Of a stretch of 44,972 nt of DNA, positions 42,255 to 44,972 are shown one piece after another. Origin of the DNA: Agathobacter ruminis (lineage in GTDB: Bacteria > Bacillota > Clostridia > Lachnospirales > Lachnospiraceae). The stretch spans positions 1-44,972 of the forward strand of contig NZ_PDYG01000031.1 of NCBI RefSeq assembly GCF_002735305.1. The letters are read 5' to 3'. A model generated the notes under the pieces. That model made no database searches and was not told where the DNA came from. It saw only the letters and a list, made by a program, of their open reading frames with translations. A program made the position numbers and the translations under genes. Every line of letters starts with the position of its first letter. Position 1 is the first letter of the stretch.

Positions 42255-42776
42255 ATGGAGTTAGCGAAATATAAGGCTTGTATATGCGAGGGGGCAGCGG
42301 AAAATGCCATTATAGATATTCTTTTAGATAATGATTTGCTGATTTTTACCAGAGAAGAAATGTTGGAAGAAGAGGTCATTCGCTGTAGAGATGGTAAGCG
42401 CTTTGAAGAGAAATATTTGCGAAAAGGTTTTATGGATAAGATTTCTGTAATTCGAATTTTGGATTAGCGTCGCGAAAATTTTAAACTCAGCAAAGCATAT
42501 GAGCACAAAGTTGATGTTATCAATGTAATTACTGCTCCGGAGATTGAAATGTTGATTATTCTCAATGAGGATAAGTATAAGGAGTTTAAAAAGTCAGGAA
42601 AGAAACCAAGTGATTATTGCAAGGAAGATTTAAGAATGTCCGGAGTAAAGTCTTACAAGTTTGTGAGAGAGTATTTTTCTAATGCTGACATATTGTTGGA
42701 TGCTATTAAGAAATACCATGAAATATCCAAAATCCGCAAGGGGGAATATACTTTGATGGATTTGGTGAATACCTAA
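42255..42776 (+). pseudogene. TOPRIM/RloB-like partner interrupted by an in-frame amber codon
   Basis: The same frame is open from ATG 42255 (GGAGG upstream) to 42776 except for one TAG at 42465-42467. The first part has CICEGAAENAIIDILL, like the acidic first motif of TOPRIM/RloB proteins. The second part has TAPEIEMLIIL and SDYCKEDL. Across the stop the text reads RILD-stop-RRENFKL, where a Ser (TCG to TAG, one change) would restore a DSRRE-type acidic motif. It is 173 codons if read through. Options are a recent nonsense mutation, stop suppression or a sequencing error. It belongs to the ATPase upstream. Confidence 0.72.
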
Positions 42777-42780
42777 AAAA

Positions 42781-42819
42781 GAAGCGATTAAGACAAGGTT
42801 CTTAATCGCTTCTTTTTTT
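42781..42819 (+). terminator. Terminator hairpin, right copy of the flanking pair
   Basis: GAAGCGATTAAG (42781-42792) plus an A-T pair match CTTAATCGCTTC (42801-42812), loop CAAGGT, followed by T7. The stem is the same as at 40890. It may represent duplication of an end sequence around the cassette. Confidence 0.9.
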
Positions 42820-42866
42820 CACCGATCGAAACGAAGTGAAAAAAACGAAAGAATACACAGGAACAT

Positions 42867-43046
42867 GTGGCTGATGCAATTGTAGAGTTTTGTAGAGTTT
42901 TGTCTATCTTTTTTTTGAATTGGCTAGGTGATAAGATAAAATCATCAAAGGAATGGCGTCGCACCGATGAAAGAAAGGAGAGCAGAATTATAAGCAATAC
43001 TTATGAGATTCTTGAGGAATTCATTGATCGGCCGAGTATGATTTGA
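42867..43046 (+). CDS. Possible small protein or gene remnant
   Basis: A 59-codon ORF from GTG, open for 11 further codons upstream. The text looks like coding sequence (EFCRVLSIFFLNWLGD, then an Arg/Lys/Glu-rich helix ending YEILEEFIDRPS). AGGA lies 4 bp before the GTG, a weak site. A 10-bp tandem duplication (TGTAGAGTTT at 42881-42890 and 42891-42900) lies in its first third. It may be the end of a deleted gene in the 420-bp gap between the ATPase cassette and the toxin-antitoxin operon. Confidence 0.3.
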   Translation: MADAIVEFCRVLSIFFLNWLGDKIKSSKEWRRTDERKESRIISNTYEILEEFIDRPSMI

Positions 43047-43075
43047 TACGACGGATTTGATACGATTTGATACGA
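43040..43075 (+). repeat. Three copies of GATTTGATACGA
   Basis: Identical 12-bp copies start at 43040, 43054 and 43064 (the last two overlap by 2 bp), immediately upstream of the toxin-antitoxin promoter. Starts are 14 and 10 bp apart. It may be a regulator array or a slippage-made expansion. Confidence 0.7.
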
Positions 43076-43101
43076 GCATAGGCATTTGACAATACTGTGA
43101 G

Positions 43102-43179
43102 AATTTACCACTAAGGTAAATTATAGATTGACGATTTGCAACAGAGGTGATATTATAAATTTACCTCAAAGGTAAATTT
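43102..43179 (+). promoter_or_regulatory. Toxin-antitoxin promoter flanked by two palindromic operators
   Basis: AATTTACC-5-GGTAAATT occurs at 43102-43122 and, extended by one base pair, at 43157-43179. Between them, TTGACG (43128-43133) and TATTAT (43151-43156) are 17 bp apart. The second operator covers the start site. The XRE antitoxin downstream is the likely repressor. Confidence 0.82.
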
Positions 43180-43197
43180 TGGGAAAGAGGTGAGGCA

Positions 43198-43494
43198 TTG
43201 GAAATCTCGTACAAAAATAATAAGATCAAGAAAGTTTGTACGGATGCCAAAGTTTCAGATAGAACCTATGGGAATGAAATGTCAGAAAAGATTCAAATGA
43301 GAATAGGGGAAATCGAAGCTGCAGATACTGTGGAAGATATGATTAAGTTTCATATCGGTAGATGCCATCCACTAACGAATAATCGAAAGGGACAATATGC
43401 AGTTGATTTGGTTCATCCGTATAGACTAGTTTTTGAAAAACATGGTAATGAAATACAAGTAGCTCATATAATGGAAATAGTTGATTATCATTAG
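43198..43494 (+). CDS. higB: HigB/RelE-type toxin
   Basis: A 98-residue small basic protein of the RelE/HigB mRNA-interferase group. The first residues (MEISYKNNKIKKVCTDAK) and the ending HPYRLVFEKHGNEIQVAHIMEIVDYH are typical of the family, where basic residues in the central RCHPLTNNRKGQYAVDL region and the C-terminal strand line the active site. The start is TTG 43198 with GAGGTG about 7 bp upstream. The antitoxin-like gene follows 28 bp later, giving the toxin-first order of HigBA systems. Confidence 0.85.
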   Translation: MEISYKNNKIKKVCTDAKVSDRTYGNEMSEKIQMRIGEIEAADTVEDMIKFHIGRCHPLTNNRKGQYAVDLVHPYRLVFEKHGNEIQVAHIMEIVDYH

Positions 43495-43522
43495 TGAATG
43501 TAAATGAATAGGAGGTAGCACT

Positions 43523-44575
43523 ATGGTGAGAAGTCGCAGTTTTATTGCAACACCACCTGGAGCGACAATTAAGGAGCAGCTTAACGACAGAGAGATGAGT
43601 CAGAAAGAGTTTGCTGCGAGAATGGATATGTCTGAAAAGCATATAAGCAAGCTTATAAACGGTGAAGTACAGTTGACTCCGGAGGTGGCTGTAAGATTGG
43701 AAGTGGTACTGGGTGTACCAGCAAAGTTTTGGAATAACTTAGAAGCTATTTACAGAGAAAAGTTAATTAAAGTTAAAGCTGAAAATGCAATGGAGGCTGA
43801 TGAGGCTTTAGCTAAACAACTTCCATACAATGAAATGGCAAAATTTGGATGGGTTCCAGAAGCTAGAGACTCTAAGGAAAAAGTAATAAATCTAAGAAAA
43901 TATTTTGAAGTAGTAGAACTTTCATTATTAGAAAATACGCAGATAACTAGAATTGCATGTAGAAGATTGGCAGTAACTGAGAAAGGCGATTTTGCCCTTA
44001 TGGCTTGGGCACAGAAGGCTAAGCTGGAGGCAAGAAATATTCAAACTGCACCAATTAATATAAAGGGATTGATAAATGCAATTCCTAAGATCAGAGAAAT
44101 GACAGTTATGAAGCCAAAGGATTTTTGTCCAAAGATTAAATCGGTATTGGCGGATTGTGGAATAGCTCTTATATTTTTACCACATTTAAAAGGTTCCTTT
44201 TTACAGGGAGCGTCTTTTATGGATGGTGGAAAAATAGTAGTAGGATTAACTGCAAGAGGTAAAGATGCTGATAAGTTCTGGTTTAGTTTATTTCATGAGC
44301 TGGCTCATATTATTTTAGGTCATATAGGGCAAGTAAATGGTACAACAGAGGATGATGAGCTTGGGGCTGATGCATGGGCTAGAGATACATTAATTCCGAT
44401 GGAAGTATTTGATGACTTTAGAGACAAAAGCAATTATTCTGCAACGAGTATATGTAAATTTGCCAAGCAACAAGGGATTGCTCCTGGAATTGTTGTTGGA
44501 AGATTACAGAACGAAGGATGCATTAAACATAGTATGTTGAATGATTTAAAAGAACACTATGAAATAGCTATTTAA
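43523..44575 (+). CDS. higA: HigA-like XRE antitoxin fused to an M78 (ImmA/IrrE) peptidase domain
   Basis: A 350-residue fusion. Residues 1-95 are an XRE helix-turn-helix of the HigA/VapI type (GATIKEQLNDREMSQKEFAAR and MSEKHISKLINGE). The C-terminal half (about 190-345) is a COG2856-type zinc peptidase domain with HExxH in FHELAHIILGH near 255. Free HigA antitoxins are about 100 residues. The peptidase half could cleave repressors or the protein itself to relieve control. AGGAGG precedes the ATG. It probably binds the two palindromes upstream. Confidence 0.88.
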   Translation: MVRSRSFIATPPGATIKEQLNDREMSQKEFAARMDMSEKHISKLINGEVQLTPEVAVRLEVVLGVPAKFWNNLEAIYREKLIKVKAENAMEADEALAKQLPYNEMAKFGWVPEARDSKEKVINLRKYFEVVELSLLENTQITRIACRRLAVTEKGDFALMAWAQKAKLEARNIQTAPINIKGLINAIPKIREMTVMKPKDFCPKIKSVLADCGIALIFLPHLKGSFLQGASFMDGGKIVVGLTARGKDADKFWFSLFHELAHIILGHIGQVNGTTEDDELGADAWARDTLIPMEVFDDFRDKSNYSATSICKFAKQQGIAPGIVVGRLQNEGCIKHSMLNDLKEHYEIAI

Positions 44576-44584
44576 TAATGGGTT

Positions 44585-44761
44585 ATGGGAAAGAAAATAG
44601 TAAAACCAAAAGAATTACGAGGCTTATTTTTACCATATCATACTATGGACCCTGCTCAGGCAATTGAAAGAATATTAGAAGCAAAAAATATGCTTGTCAA
44701 TGAAGAAGCAGAGTTGAAACGTCAGTATGAAATATTTAGGAAAATACGCAAAGCGCAATAA
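44585..44761 (+). CDS. Small third protein of the toxin-antitoxin unit
   Basis: A 58-residue ORF beginning 9 bp after the antitoxin gene (GKKIVKPKELRGLFLPYHT, then a helix AIERILEAKNMLVNEEAELK). Its codon use resembles the neighbours. No strong ribosome site is seen (an ATG at 44578 in another frame overlaps). It may be an accessory subunit of the HigBA-type system; function unknown. Confidence 0.5.
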   Translation: MGKKIVKPKELRGLFLPYHTMDPAQAIERILEAKNMLVNEEAELKRQYEIFRKIRKAQ

Positions 44762-44864
44762 ATTATGCTGGCAGAATGATGCTGTTAAGGGTAAAGGATA
44801 TCGCACAAGAGCAGAGCAAATGCCTCGTTTGAGAGAAAAGGCAAAAAAGGCAACATTATGTTAG
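44727..44864 (+). CDS. Possible very small basic protein
   Basis: A 45-codon ORF starting inside the end of the previous gene in another frame (MKYLGKYAKRNKLCW, then GYRTRAEQMPRLREKAKKA). It is strongly basic. The start has only a weak GA-rich site. It ends 22 bp before a terminator. It could instead be a frameshifted continuation of the previous gene. Confidence 0.35.
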   Translation: MKYLGKYAKRNKLCWQNDAVKGKGYRTRAEQMPRLREKAKKATLC

Positions 44865-44885
44865 ATGAATGATTGGTGATAAAAA

Positions 44886-44911
44886 GGTGATTCTTCGGAA
44901 TCACCTTTTTT
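44886..44911 (+). terminator. Rho-independent terminator of the toxin-antitoxin unit
   Basis: GGTGATTC (44886-44893) pairs perfectly with GAATCACC (44898-44905) around a stable TTCG tetraloop, followed by six T. The remaining 60 bases hold a TTGACA at 44951-44956 and a terminal run of nine G. Confidence 0.93.
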
Positions 44912-44972
44912 ATTGCGAAAAAACAGGGAAAAAGCGCAATTTAAAAAATGTTGACAAAAATTCGGGGGGGGG

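Noticed and set aside
37000-44972. Prophage or integrative element
   Set aside because: No integrase, transposase, structural phage gene or terminal direct repeats are visible; only an accessory-island character is supported.

Overview
The window looks like one contig from a Gram-positive anaerobe of the Clostridia, most likely a gut Lachnospiraceae-type bacterium. The clues are strong AGGAGG-type ribosome sites, Gram-positive lipoproteins with clear lipoboxes, a Bce-type peptide-antibiotic resistance module, a minimal two-gene SUF system, a GHKL/LytTR two-component pair and a cobalamin riboswitch. The taxonomic call is inference. Both ends look like assembly ends, and the last nine bases are all G. 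I saw no tRNA, rRNA, CRISPR array or insertion sequence.

Layout. 0.2-4.7 kb: BceRS-BceAB-like response regulator, intramembrane-sensing kinase, ABC ATPase and FtsX-type permease. 4.8-5.8 kb: a surface lipoprotein esterase. 5.9-7.6 kb: SufC-like and SufB/D-like iron-sulfur assembly genes behind a consensus promoter with a palindrome at the start of transcription. 7.8-9.8 kb: a chemoreceptor. 9.9-23.3 kb: a glycoside-utilisation region. An AgrC/AgrA-like pair on the minus strand faces an import and degradation operon: RbsA-type ATPase, permease, binding lipoprotein, second permease, GH3 enzyme, GH78 alpha-L-rhamnosidase, beta-phosphoglucomutase-like HAD enzyme, then a terminator and an Ldh_2-family dehydrogenase. 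A 20-bp-period tandem repeat resembling LytTR (ComE/AgrA) boxes lies between the two transcription units. The enzymes lack signal peptides, so the sugar conjugate is probably imported whole and cleaved inside the cell.

23.3-32 kb is mixed accessory material: a membrane-anchored HNH protein, a GNAT, an HMA-like metal-binding protein, an MBL-fold hydrolase, a DUF134-NifX fusion under twin palindromic operators, an unknown membrane protein, a Nudix protein, and a membrane MutS-like ATPase overlapping a MerR regulator, with a 19-bp-spacer promoter in front. 32-35.1 kb is a cobalamin riboswitch followed by BtuF-, BtuC- and BtuD-like genes. 35.3-36.8 kb is a PAS-GGDEF diguanylate cyclase.

37-45 kb is AT-rich and looks like a small island. 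It has a divergent ribbon-helix-helix regulator facing three 10-bp direct repeats, a zinc-ribbon/SPFH envelope-stress-like cluster (one member split by a frameshift at a T7 run), an OLD/RloA-like ATPase with a TOPRIM/RloB-like partner interrupted by an amber codon and flanked by two near-identical terminator hairpins, and a HigB/HigA-M78 toxin-antitoxin operon with two palindromic operators. The best candidates for undescribed biology are the zinc-ribbon/SPFH cluster with its regulator, the ATPase/TOPRIM cassette, the DUF134-NifX autoregulatory circuit, and the LytTR-controlled glycoside operon that pairs an Asp-His-dyad GH3 enzyme with beta-phosphoglucomutase.
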